This document shows positions 1 through 6,165 of a DNA stretch of 10,018 bases, one piece after another. The notes beneath the pieces were generated by a model. That model did not search any database, was not told the origin of the DNA, and saw only the letters and a list, made by a program, of their open reading frames with translations. Source of the stretch: Deltaproteobacteria bacterium. Lineage in GTDB: Bacteria > Desulfobacterota > Syntrophobacteria > BM002. Position 1 is the first letter of the stretch; every line of letters begins with the position of its first letter. The stretch is from assembly GCA_020350905.1 (NCBI GenBank), contig CP070843.1:3533617-3543634 (forward strand), read 5' to 3'. The position numbers were made by a program, and so were the translations under genes.

Positions 1-2
1 AC

Positions 3-953
3 AAGATCAAGATACTTGCCCAGGAAAATGGGCTCAACCTAGAAATCAGAGGCAAATGAGAAGGATTATTACCGCGGTACTACGAATTTGACCCAGTTCA
101 GGTGAAATCTGCAATGGCTCGGTTTTTCCAGCTCAAGTATCAGCCGGCGAAGGTGGAAATGGAATCGGCTCTTCCACAGCGCCCGCCAAATCTCTGTGCT
201 GGATGTCCGCACCGGGCCTCTTACTATGCTGTGAATCAGGCCCTGGGCGATGCGACAGCCATCTATCCCACAGATATCGGTTGCTACACTCTCGGTATCT
301 TGCCGCCGCTCGAGGCGGCTGATTTTCTTCTTTGCATGGGATCCAGCGTTTCTAGCGCTGGTGGTTTTGCGAAGGCTCAGGAGGAGCCGGTAGTGGCTTT
401 CATCGGTGATTCGACTTTCTTTCATTCTGGAATTACCGGATTGATCAATGCGGTGCACAATGAGCACAACTTTATTTTAGTTATATTGGACAACGGCACC
501 ACTGCCATGACGGGGCAACAACCCCACCCAGGGATTGAGCTTACTCCCGAAGGACGCCAGCCTCCAAAAGTGGACATTGAGTCAGTAGTAAGGGGATGTG
601 GTGTAGATCAGGTAGAGACAGTGAATCCCCTTCACGTAGACAAGACAGTTGCGGTACTTAAGCAGATGCTCGGGGACAAGCAGCGCCCGGGAGTTAAAGT
701 GGTCATCTCCAAATCGCCTTGCCCGTTATTCGAAAGGCGTGTCACCGGCAAGAAGCAAAAAGTAGTCTTCCAGGTGACCAATGAATGTGATATGTGCAGA
801 AGGTGCCTGGATGAGCTTGGATGTCCCGCCTTTACCTACTGCGAGGATGAGGAAGAGTGCGCCTTCATTAGCATCGATGAACATCTATGCAGCGGCTGTA
901 GTGTCTGCAAGCAGATCTGTCACGCCATAAAGCCGAAGAAAAAGACAGCCTGA
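3..953 (+). CDS. iorA: Indolepyruvate ferredoxin oxidoreductase, alpha subunit, 3' part with an internal stop
   Basis: IorA oxidatively decarboxylates indolepyruvate and other aryl pyruvates to acyl-CoA, using thiamine diphosphate and passing electrons through iron-sulfur clusters to ferredoxin in the cytoplasm. Only the C-terminal part is here; the gene enters from the left edge. Visible landmarks are the family signature PPNLCAGCPHR, the ThDP-binding stretch GDSTFFHSG followed by DNGTTAMTG, and a C-terminal ferredoxin domain with two cysteine sets (CDMCRRCLDELGCP and CSGCSVCKQIC) for two [4Fe-4S] clusters. The frame opens at base 3 but has one TGA at 57-59. The residues on both sides (AQENGLNLEIRGK, then EGLLPRYYEFDP) read like one continuous IorA linker. 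The first possible restart is GTG at 102, which has no ribosome binding site and would lack most of the enzyme. Identity is secure. Whether the gene is intact, mutated or misread is open. Confidence 0.85.
57..59 (+). other. In-frame TGA inside iorA
   Basis: A single TGA interrupts the iorA frame between GK and EGLLPR. Both flanks are in the same frame and both look like IorA, so one base substitution or base-call error is enough to explain it. The ten-base palindrome taccgcggta at 70-79 has no room for an apical loop, so I see no convincing bacterial SECIS hairpin that would make this selenocysteine. Confidence 0.8.
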
Positions 954-977
954 TCGTTATTTTTTGGTATTTTTCAC

Positions 978-1004
978 CACCGAGAGCACGAAGAACACAA
1001 AGAA
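978..1004 (+). repeat. Three 9-base tandem units, CACnnAGnn type
   Basis: Three consecutive units with exact 9-base period: CACCGAGAG, CACGAAGAA, CACAAAGAA. They lie in the iorA-iorB spacer, and the purine-rich tail that follows (GAAAGAGG) supplies the ribosome binding site of iorB. A second block of the same type is at 5581-5607. Confidence 0.6.
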
Positions 1005-1016
1005 GAAAGAGGTTCT

Positions 1017-1598
1017 ATGAAAGCGTGGCGTATATTTTTCACCGGAGTAGGCGGGCAGGGAACCCTGCTGGCTACCAGAGTGCTGGGGGAAGCAGCCTTA
1101 CTCACTGATATTCCTGTGGTGGTGAGCGAGATTCACGGCATGGCCCAGCGGGGAGGTGTGGTCGAGTCTGCGGTGATTATGGGAGCGGCCCAGAGTCCGG
1201 TTATTTCCGACGGTGAGGCAGACATTCTTATGTCGTTTGAACCGTTGGAAACGTTGAGGGCTTTGCGTAAGTGTACATCGACCAGCCTGGTAATCTCGAA
1301 CAATAGCCCTATTTCTCCATTTGCTGTTGCCAGCGGCCGGGAGCAATACCCGGATGTGGGTGAAATGATGCGTACTGTGTCAAATCATGTGAACAGGCTC
1401 ATTGCTTTGGACGCCAGATCGCTTGCGCGTGAGGCCGGGTCGGAACTGTCGGTGAACATGGTGATGATAGGTGCACTCATGCGACACGCGGAAATGCCCT
1501 TTGGCAGAGAGGTTGTGGAGACGGTCCTCAATACTAAAACAAAGAAGGCTTTCTTAAAGATGAACCTGAAGGCCTTTGACTTGGGTTTTCAAGCGTAG
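1017..1598 (+). CDS. iorB: Indolepyruvate ferredoxin oxidoreductase, beta subunit
   Basis: This is the gamma-domain subunit that pairs with IorA and belongs to the pyruvate/ketoisovalerate oxidoreductase catalytic family. At 193 residues it has the usual IorB length. The N-terminus shows the glycine-rich GVGGQGTLLATRVLG motif of the family (about residues 10-24). It is followed by SEIHGMAQRGGVVES, the conserved stretch typical of IorB. The ATG at 1017 has a purine-rich Shine-Dalgarno (AAGAGG, 1007-1012) four bases upstream. The gene lies 63 bases after iorA on the same strand, the standard iorAB order, so the two are probably co-transcribed. The reading frame is intact, which argues that the locus is still in use despite the stop codon in iorA. 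Confidence 0.93.
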   Translation: MKAWRIFFTGVGGQGTLLATRVLGEAALLTDIPVVVSEIHGMAQRGGVVESAVIMGAAQSPVISDGEADILMSFEPLETLRALRKCTSTSLVISNNSPISPFAVASGREQYPDVGEMMRTVSNHVNRLIALDARSLAREAGSELSVNMVMIGALMRHAEMPFGREVVETVLNTKTKKAFLKMNLKAFDLGFQA

Positions 1599-1670
1599 TA
1601 AGGCCAATTTTTGGAATTTGAGGCTGACGCGATTTTTTCTTTTTTTCCTGCAAGATCCTAAGGTACAAAT

Positions 1671-2192
1671 ATGGTGAAACAGCGCATACTGACATCGGTG
1701 GGATTGGCGCTGCTTTGCCTTGCCGTCGCCAATGCCACGTGTGATACAGATAGAAATCGGGCAGATCTGCTCAGCTCATACCAGCTTGCTCGATTTCATT
1801 TAAATGAGTGTCAGGCCATGGGTGCAGATAGCTTAAACCCTGAAGGCGCAGCGAACGCCATGCGTTTAAGTGAAGAGATTGAGAAGATGTTGGAGAGTGG
1901 GAATTGGTCGGAGGCAAGTGAGACCATTGATCAAATGGAGCAGGTAGTGACCCTACTACTGGGTGGGTTGAAGAATTGGGATCCAGATGGAGATGGCCTG
2001 AGTACTTATGCTGAGTTTATGTTGTATGGAACCTCCTGGTCCGACATCGACAGCGATGGGGACGGCTATTTTGATGGCAGCGAGGTTCTTCGTTACCAAA
2101 CAGATCCATTGGATCACTGCGGTGTGCCCATAGGTGTACCTATTGAGACCATGATACAGCGAGGCTGTCCGGCATTGGAAAGACTGAGATGA
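1671..2192 (+). CDS. Secreted protein with two calcium-binding DxDxDG loops
   Basis: The 173-residue product starts with a basic stretch and a hydrophobic core ending in ANA (residues 20-22), a good signal peptidase I site; C24 does not form a proper lipobox. The middle (about 28-100) is helical and rich in Glu and Ala. Residues 104-116 (DPDGDGLSTYAEF) and 127-139 (DSDGDGYFDGSEV) are two Asp-rich loops in the EF-hand/thrombospondin type 3 style, spaced 23 residues apart, expected to bind calcium. Four cysteines remain in the mature part (24, 48, 150, 166) and could form disulfides outside the cytoplasm. The ATG at 1671 follows a weak AAGG (1660-1663). I do not recognise a named family beyond the loops, and neither neighbour hints at a function. 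Confidence 0.72.
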   Translation: MVKQRILTSVGLALLCLAVANATCDTDRNRADLLSSYQLARFHLNECQAMGADSLNPEGAANAMRLSEEIEKMLESGNWSEASETIDQMEQVVTLLLGGLKNWDPDGDGLSTYAEFMLYGTSWSDIDSDGDGYFDGSEVLRYQTDPLDHCGVPIGVPIETMIQRGCPALERLR

Positions 2193-2228
2193 AGCAAATG
2201 AGATTCAGGAAAAAGGCTCTAAAAAGAG

Positions 2229-2258
2229 GTGACGGTGTGTGGAAGATTCCTGTATAAT
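2229..2258 (+). promoter_or_regulatory. Sigma70-type promoter for the zinc-ribbon/cNMP-PilZ unit
   Basis: A perfect TATAAT (2253-2258) is preceded, after an 18-base spacer, by GTGACG (2229-2234), which matches four of six bases of TTGACA. Transcription would start near 2265, leaving a leader of about 90 bases before the ATG at 2357. The leader holds a TCGAGC/GCTCGA inverted repeat (2276-2281 and 2293-2298) and a second hairpin over the ribosome binding site. Confidence 0.55.
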
Positions 2259-2335
2259 CCTAAAAAAGATCAGCATCGAGCAGTTTCCGCAAGCTCGAAC
2301 CTAGATCTCTGGCCAAAGAAACGACAGTCACCTAC

Positions 2336-2354
2336 GATGTTTAAAGGAAACATC
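2336..2354 (+). promoter_or_regulatory. Hairpin presenting the ribosome binding site of the zinc-ribbon gene
   Basis: GATGTTT (2336-2342) and AAACATC (2348-2354) are exact complements around the five-base loop AAAGG. That loop is the only Shine-Dalgarno-like sequence at a correct distance (9 bases) from the ATG at 2357. The stem would therefore affect ribosome access directly. Its regulatory role is inference. Confidence 0.5.
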
Positions 2355-2356
2355 TT

Positions 2357-2608
2357 ATGAAATGTAAGGCGTGTGGCGCGCTAAACGATGCTGATGCGAG
2401 TTTTTGCAAAGGATGTGGCATTAAACTTGAGGCAAGTGAGTGTTACCAGTGCGGTGCTCCTGCCGATCCAGACGCTTCGTTTTGTTCGAAGTGTGGGGCC
2501 AAGCTGACTGCCAATGATCCGGTCGGGGGGAAGACCTGTCAGAGTTGCGGTTTTGTCAACTCGGCTGGTACGATGTACTGCCATAGGTGCAACCAGAAGA
2601 TATTGTAG
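2357..2608 (+). CDS. Small protein of three tandem zinc ribbons
   Basis: An 83-residue protein with twelve cysteines in six CxxC pairs: C3/C6 with C17/C20, C29/C32 with C43/C46, and C61/C64 with C75/C78. Each set of four should bind one zinc, giving three ribbon modules of the double-zinc-ribbon (DZR) type. There is no signal peptide or membrane segment, so it is expected in the cytoplasm. Such ribbons usually mediate contacts with nucleic acid or protein; no catalytic residues are visible. It has its own promoter upstream, and the ribosome binding site lies in a hairpin loop. The next gene, a cNMP/PilZ protein, starts 38 bases after its stop, so the two are probably one transcript. Its exact role is unknown. 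Confidence 0.82.
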   Translation: MKCKACGALNDADASFCKGCGIKLEASECYQCGAPADPDASFCSKCGAKLTANDPVGGKTCQSCGFVNSAGTMYCHRCNQKIL

Positions 2609-2646
2609 TTGATTTATTTCAGTAAATTGAGGTAATAATCCCCACA

Positions 2647-3414
2647 ATGGAAGTCAAGCATACGGTTGAATACGAGGATGGAGAACTCATCCTCATGGAA
2701 GGCGGGGAAAGTGACCGGAATATTTATGTTCTTTTAGAAGGTCAGGCAAGGGTGACCAAGGAGACAGATAAGGGCCAGGTAACTCTTGCCTTGCTAGAAG
2801 AGGGCGATATTTTCGGAGAGGTTTCTTTTCTGGCTCAGAAATATGGCGCTCGCTCTGCGACTATAGCCGCGAGGGGTAAGGTCAAGGTTGGGGTTCTCGA
2901 CCAAGAAAAATTGTCAACTGAGTATGGGACACTCTCACCTCTCTTCCAAAAGATTTTGAAAGATCTGGCAGAACGATTTAGCACAACCACCGTCCTTGCA
3001 TCTCGCCTTGCCGTTAGGCGGATGGAAAAACCAAGCCTAGAGCGTCGGGCTGCCAAGCGGAACCCGTTGCAGAAGTTGCGTATCAAGATCGAGTATGTGT
3101 CGGAAACGGATGGTGGTAGGCAAACCTTGAGCGGCTTTCAGTCTTACCAGGGCATTCTGCTGGATTTGGCCAAGACCGGCATGGGTCTCGCCTTGTATAC
3201 CACCAGTTTTAGTGAATCGACGCATCCACTGGGAGCCAAGTTCATTTTCCAATTTACCCTTCCTGGCAAACCAATGGTCCGCGTGCCGGGCCACATTGTC
3301 TGGGCGCGAGCTATGGGTGGCAAGAAAGCCCGTGTGGGCGTCGAATTCAGCGAAACCAATCCCTACCTACGCAAGCTCGTTGAGGAATTTCTCCAGACCG
3401 TAGTCAATCAATAG
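2647..3414 (+). CDS. Cyclic-nucleotide-binding and PilZ domain fusion protein
   Basis: This 255-residue cytoplasmic protein has an N-terminal cNMP-binding domain (about 8-105). Its phosphate-binding cassette is clear: FGE at 56-58 and RSAT at 69-72, with the Glu and Arg that contact ribose and cyclic phosphate present. A C-terminal PilZ domain (about 130-250) follows, with RxxxR at R134-R138, then DLAKTG at 173-178 in place of the usual D/NxSxxG, and a VW...GVEF core near 218-234. No DNA-binding helix-turn-helix is visible, so it is not a CRP-type regulator; it should instead bind a partner according to cyclic-nucleotide and/or c-di-GMP levels. The Ser-to-Ala change in the second PilZ motif may weaken c-di-GMP binding. 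The ATG at 2647 has a GAGG 14 bases upstream, rather far, but no better start preserves the domain. It is probably co-transcribed with the zinc-ribbon gene. Confidence 0.85.
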   Translation: MEVKHTVEYEDGELILMEGGESDRNIYVLLEGQARVTKETDKGQVTLALLEEGDIFGEVSFLAQKYGARSATIAARGKVKVGVLDQEKLSTEYGTLSPLFQKILKDLAERFSTTTVLASRLAVRRMEKPSLERRAAKRNPLQKLRIKIEYVSETDGGRQTLSGFQSYQGILLDLAKTGMGLALYTTSFSESTHPLGAKFIFQFTLPGKPMVRVPGHIVWARAMGGKKARVGVEFSETNPYLRKLVEEFLQTVVNQ

Positions 3415-3499
3415 TCCGCACTTACCATCGTGAAACATCGTCCCAGTCTCCACGGTCTCACGACAGCAATTTGCGAAAAATCAAGGCTTAGATGATTGG

Positions 3500-3763
3500 T
3501 TATGTTGAAGCAGAACCTCTGGGACCAGGAATATCGATGGTGGCACAGCTGCCGCCACCGCATGATTTGCTGGTGACTTTTGTCTTGTCAGAGTCTCCAG
3601 TTGAACTACTATTGCCCATGACATAGCTGACGCAACTCAACACTCGCTCAACTTCCTCAGCCTCACAACTTGGACATTTCATTTCCAAGGTATCATCTTT
3701 ACGAACAGAGAGCAGCTCGAAACAGTGGTTGCAGGAAAGACAGCGGAATTCGTATATTGGCAT
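3500..3763 (-). CDS. FmdB family zinc-ribbon protein
   Basis: The 87-residue product begins MPIYEFRCLSCNHCFE, the hallmark of the FmdB/CxxC_CxxC_SSSS putative regulatory family. A second CxxC (CPSC, residues 30-33) completes one zinc site, followed by the usual VERVLS stretch. The C-terminal tail carries an extra CGGGSC, also common in family members from anaerobes. The start at 3763 is fixed by a strong AGGAGG-type Shine-Dalgarno (complement of 3769-3775). The gene runs against both neighbours and has its own promoter overlapping that of the divergent DUF364 gene. The name derives from a formamidase operon regulator, but the biochemical role is unproven; cytoplasmic zinc binding is the only safe statement. 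Confidence 0.88.
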   Translation of the reverse strand: MPIYEFRCLSCNHCFELLSVRKDDTLEMKCPSCEAEEVERVLSCVSYVMGNSSSTGDSDKTKVTSKSCGGGSCATIDIPGPRGSAST

Positions 3764-3798
3764 TAATACCCTCCTAACTCAAAATAAATTTTTCACTT

Positions 3799-3827
3799 AC
3801 TTTAATTCACGACGACTGTATTGTCAA
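3799..3827 (-). promoter_or_regulatory. Promoter for the FmdB-type gene
   Basis: On the minus strand a perfect TTGACA (complement of 3822-3827) is followed after exactly 17 bases by TAAAGT (complement of 3799-3804), matching four of six bases of TATAAT. The start of transcription would be near 3793, about 30 bases before the ATG. Confidence 0.55.
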
Positions 3828-3834
3828 ATATCAT
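3806..3834 (+). promoter_or_regulatory. Possible divergent promoter for the DUF364-prmA set
   Basis: TTCACG (3806-3811), 17 bases, then TATCAT (3829-3834) match four and five consensus bases respectively. The site lies almost entirely on top of the opposite-strand FmdB promoter, so the two would compete for RNA polymerase. It is the weaker of the pair. Confidence 0.33.
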
Positions 3835-3894
3835 GAGCCAAATGACAGAGGGCAGCGGGCCGGAGGAAGAGGGCATAGAGCACAGGGAAATACA

Positions 3895-3910
3895 GCTGAC
3901 AGCGGTCAGC
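3895..3910. repeat. Short inverted repeat in the divergent spacer
   Basis: GCTGAC (3895-3900) and GTCAGC (3905-3910) form a perfect six-base stem with the loop AGCG. It ends a purine-rich stretch (about 3842-3890) made of GAGGGC/GAGCAC-like phrases. There is no T tract, so it is not a terminator. Confidence 0.4.
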
Positions 3911-3933
3911 GCACAGACCAGCTCCAGTGACCA

Positions 3934-4710
3934 ATGTCAAAAGATGAGCCTATACATCTGTACATTAGTAGAGAGCAAATGAAAATACTCCAGGAGCTAC
4001 TCGATAGTTTAAAGATAGACTTGCCGGTAACCGCCGGGGTTGTCGGATCCCATCTGATGGCAGTGGCAAGCCAACGGCTTGGGTTGGCCACTCATTTACA
4101 CAGCCAGGGACAGAGCGATGCAGACGTTTCGGAGGAGGAGGTTGGAACTCTAATAGGGAGGCGCGTTCGCGATCTGGCACATTGGCTTCTCGAGGATCGC
4201 TGGGTCAGAGCTGGTATCGGTATGGCGGCTCTTAATTCCGTGCTGGAGATTGACTACCAAGCTTTGATTGAGGTGAACGCCAAGCAAATCATTGCAGATC
4301 GGGCTTTCGATAGGAATCTTATGGTGGTTGGACACTTTCCCTTTATTGGACAATTGCGCTCGAAGGTGCGCAACCTCTGGGTAATGGAGAAAGAACCACG
4401 CAGTGGTGACCTGTCTGAGGAGAAGGGCTACCAGGCCTTGGCAGAAGCTGATGTGGTGGCCATTACGGGGAGTTGCCTCATAAACCATACCTTTGACCGA
4501 ATCATGGCCAACTGTAAGCCGGGAAGTTTTAAGATTATGTTAGGTCCTTCCACCCCATTGAGCGCCATTTTACTTGATTGCGGTCTTGATGTAATTGGTG
4601 GTGCTTTGGTTGAAGAAAAGGGCACGGTTTTGAAGATGGTTAAAGAGGGAGTTCCTTTTCGCCAAATGGAGGGTATCCGTACGGTGGTTATGGCAAAGGA
4701 TACCCTCTAG
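3934..4710 (+). CDS. DUF4213/DUF364 Rossmann-like protein (putative heavy-metal chelation family)
   Basis: A 258-residue cytoplasmic protein. The C-terminal half matches the DUF364 pattern: LMVVGHFPFIGQL (about 129-141), a VMEKEP strand end, ADVVAITGSCLINHTFD (about 172-188), then GPSTPLSA and an IGG near the end. The N-terminal half, with GSHLMAVASQRLGLA and GIGMAALNS, fits the DUF4213 enolase-like part that accompanies it. Family members have been linked to metal or cofactor binding from structure and context, but no reaction is established. A stop lies in frame just upstream, so the start is ATG 3934 or ATG 3979. Neither has a strong Shine-Dalgarno. The later one (MKILQELLDSL) agrees better with how family proteins usually begin. 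A PrmA-like methyltransferase gene follows after 25 bases, so the two likely form an operon. Confidence 0.8.
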   Translation: MSKDEPIHLYISREQMKILQELLDSLKIDLPVTAGVVGSHLMAVASQRLGLATHLHSQGQSDADVSEEEVGTLIGRRVRDLAHWLLEDRWVRAGIGMAALNSVLEIDYQALIEVNAKQIIADRAFDRNLMVVGHFPFIGQLRSKVRNLWVMEKEPRSGDLSEEKGYQALAEADVVAITGSCLINHTFDRIMANCKPGSFKIMLGPSTPLSAILLDCGLDVIGGALVEEKGTVLKMVKEGVPFRQMEGIRTVVMAKDTL

Positions 4711-4735
4711 GATTCCTACGGAGGAACGACGGAGG

Positions 4736-5551
4736 ATGCTAGACCCTGAACAAACTCTCTATGTCTATGAACTAAAAGGAGGAGTGTCTCCAGCGTTTTT
4801 GGATCTGGAAGGACTTCTAGGGGTATGGCCGGAGGCAGATTACACCTATCTGTTTTTTACCAGTCCTGCTGAAGCTATATTGAAATCATTCTTCCAACAG
4901 CATTCGGAGTTTAGTCTCACTCGTCACTACCAGTTGCCATATGGGCAATGGCAGCAGCTTGCTGCTCAGGAACCCCTTATTATAGACCGCTTCAGTATTA
5001 TCACACGCCAGCAGTCGGTGGAACTGATGCCGGGTGAAATTTTGCTGTGGATTGATCCAGGAGTCATCTTCGGATCCGGCCTACATCCCACTACTCGGGG
5101 TTGCTTACGAGCCCTGTCCCAGCTCTATGCTGAAGCCAGACCAGCTAGAGTTCTCGATCTGGGGACTGGGACTGGTATACTGGCCATTGCGGCTGCAAAA
5201 CTCGGGGCCGAGCAGGTAAAGGCTCTGGATTTGAATCCAATGGCCATTTCTACTGCAGCGGTTAATTGTGAACGCAATGGGGTTAGGGATGTGGTGCGGT
5301 TGATAAGGGGTGATGCTCGGCATCATTTGCCTGATGCAGAGCTTCTCTGTGTGAATATACACTTCGACTTTCTTGAAGTTTTTTTCGATGGCCCTGTGCT
5401 CTGCAACTATCGGTGGGCTATTATCGGTGGGTTCCTCAAGGGAAAGCTCGCAAGGGTTCGCGAGCTACTTCCGTCCTGTGCTAAAGTCAAAGAACCGGTG
5501 CTGGAAGAGAAAGGCTGGATAACGCTCATTGTGGAAATAGAGAGTCATTGA
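4736..5551 (+). CDS. prmA: Ribosomal protein L11 methyltransferase-like protein (PrmA family)
   Basis: The 271-residue protein has the PrmA layout: a divergent N-terminal substrate-recognition part (1-100), then a class I SAM-dependent methyltransferase domain. The PrmA signature just before the domain is present as IDPGVIFGSGLHPTT (106-120; usually GTGxHxTT). SAM-binding motif I is VLDLGTGTGILAIAA (139-153), followed by the acidic end of strand two (LDLN) and NCERNGV. The post-motif normally reading (V/I)ANI is CVNI at 205-208. PrmA trimethylates ribosomal protein L11, but the N-terminal part is diverged and the gene sits beside a DUF364 gene, so a different protein substrate is possible. 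GGAGGA at 4720-4725 lies ten bases before the ATG. Family placement is firm; the L11 substrate is inference. Confidence 0.78.
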   Translation: MLDPEQTLYVYELKGGVSPAFLDLEGLLGVWPEADYTYLFFTSPAEAILKSFFQQHSEFSLTRHYQLPYGQWQQLAAQEPLIIDRFSIITRQQSVELMPGEILLWIDPGVIFGSGLHPTTRGCLRALSQLYAEARPARVLDLGTGTGILAIAAAKLGAEQVKALDLNPMAISTAAVNCERNGVRDVVRLIRGDARHHLPDAELLCVNIHFDFLEVFFDGPVLCNYRWAIIGGFLKGKLARVRELLPSCAKVKEPVLEEKGWITLIVEIESH

Positions 5552-5580
5552 TGATCAGTTGCGGGTTCCATTTTGTCTCT

Positions 5581-5607
5581 CACCGAGTTCACAGAGGCCC
5601 GGAGAAC
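5581..5607 (+). repeat. Second block of 9-base CACnnAGnn units
   Basis: CACCGAGTT, CACAGAGGC and CCGGAGAAC follow each other with 9-base period, the third unit decayed. The first unit shares seven of nine bases with the first unit at 978-986. The block lies upstream of the membrane-protein start; reading it as coding from a TTG at 5573 would add an implausible tail, which supports the ATG at 5642. Confidence 0.5.
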
Positions 5608-5641
5608 GATAGGGGTGGGAATACTCTCGGAAGGAATGCAA

Positions 5642-6070
5642 ATGAATCACAATGATTTACTAAGGAGAGGATCGCAGTTGACGGATGCGCAACGCACGGT
5701 TATTAGGGTCATGCTCAATGCAGTGGCATTGCTTCTTACAGCATGGCTGTTTGAGAGCATTTATCTGGAAGGATTCTTGTCAGCAGTTCTAGCTGTGCTG
5801 CTTCTTGCCTTCATCAACGCCTTCATGAGACCAGTTTTGCTGCTCCTTACTCTGCCCATTACGGTTCTGAGTTTGGGGCTATTCACATTGGTGATTAATG
5901 CCACCCTTTTCAAGTTTACCTCAGCTCTTGTCCCGGGTTTTCATGTGGGCGGATTTTGGAGTGCACTTGGTGGGGCTATTGTCTACAGCGCGCTGACACT
6001 GGTCATAACAATCTTCTTGTTCCCCCCACCGGGAGGACCGCATATTACCTTTCATTCCCGCAGGTTCTAG
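5642..6070 (+). CDS. Four-helix membrane protein, phage holin 4_2 / YvlD family
   Basis: A 142-residue inner-membrane protein with four hydrophobic segments at about 24-41, 44-63, 66-92 and 105-127. The stretch LPITVLSLGLFTLVINA, followed by PGFHVGGFWSALGGAIVYSAL, is the recognisable core of Pfam Phage_holin_4_2. Despite the name, this family is widespread in chromosomes with no phage nearby, and no phage genes are visible here. Its molecular role is unknown. I chose ATG 5642 because GGAAGGA (5629-5635) lies six bases upstream; the longer frame from TTG 5573 runs through a spacer repeat. The gene is 90 bases after the methyltransferase gene on the same strand, so co-transcription is possible but not certain. 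Confidence 0.8.
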   Translation: MNHNDLLRRGSQLTDAQRTVIRVMLNAVALLLTAWLFESIYLEGFLSAVLAVLLLAFINAFMRPVLLLLTLPITVLSLGLFTLVINATLFKFTSALVPGFHVGGFWSALGGAIVYSALTLVITIFLFPPPGGPHITFHSRRF

Positions 6071-6165
6071 GGAATCGGTGGATTCTTAAGAAATGGTTTA
6101 GATCCAAGCTCAATCAGAGATGAGCAATGACGTGGCACTAGGCGCTAAGCACTTCCCTTTGTTAA

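Noticed and set aside
57..100. Selenocysteine codon with a SECIS element in iorA
   Set aside because: The only nearby palindrome (70-79) has no apical loop and no loop G-U at the expected place, and IorA is not a known selenoprotein family.
1605..1648. Rho-independent terminator after iorB
   Set aside because: There is a long T-rich run (1633-1647), but the nearest hairpin is only CCAA/TTGG around 1603-1614 and is not adjacent to the T run.
3428..3463. Terminator between the cNMP/PilZ gene and the convergent FmdB gene
   Set aside because: TCGTGA/TCACGA is a six-base inverted repeat with a 24-base loop and no T or A tract on either side.
5573..5641. Longer start (TTG 5573) for the holin-family protein
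   Set aside because: The added residues come from a 9-base repeat block and no Shine-Dalgarno precedes the TTG, while ATG 5642 has GGAAGGA at six bases.
5642..6070. Prophage remnant suggested by the holin-family name
   Set aside because: The family is common in ordinary chromosomes and no other phage gene, integrase or attachment site is present.
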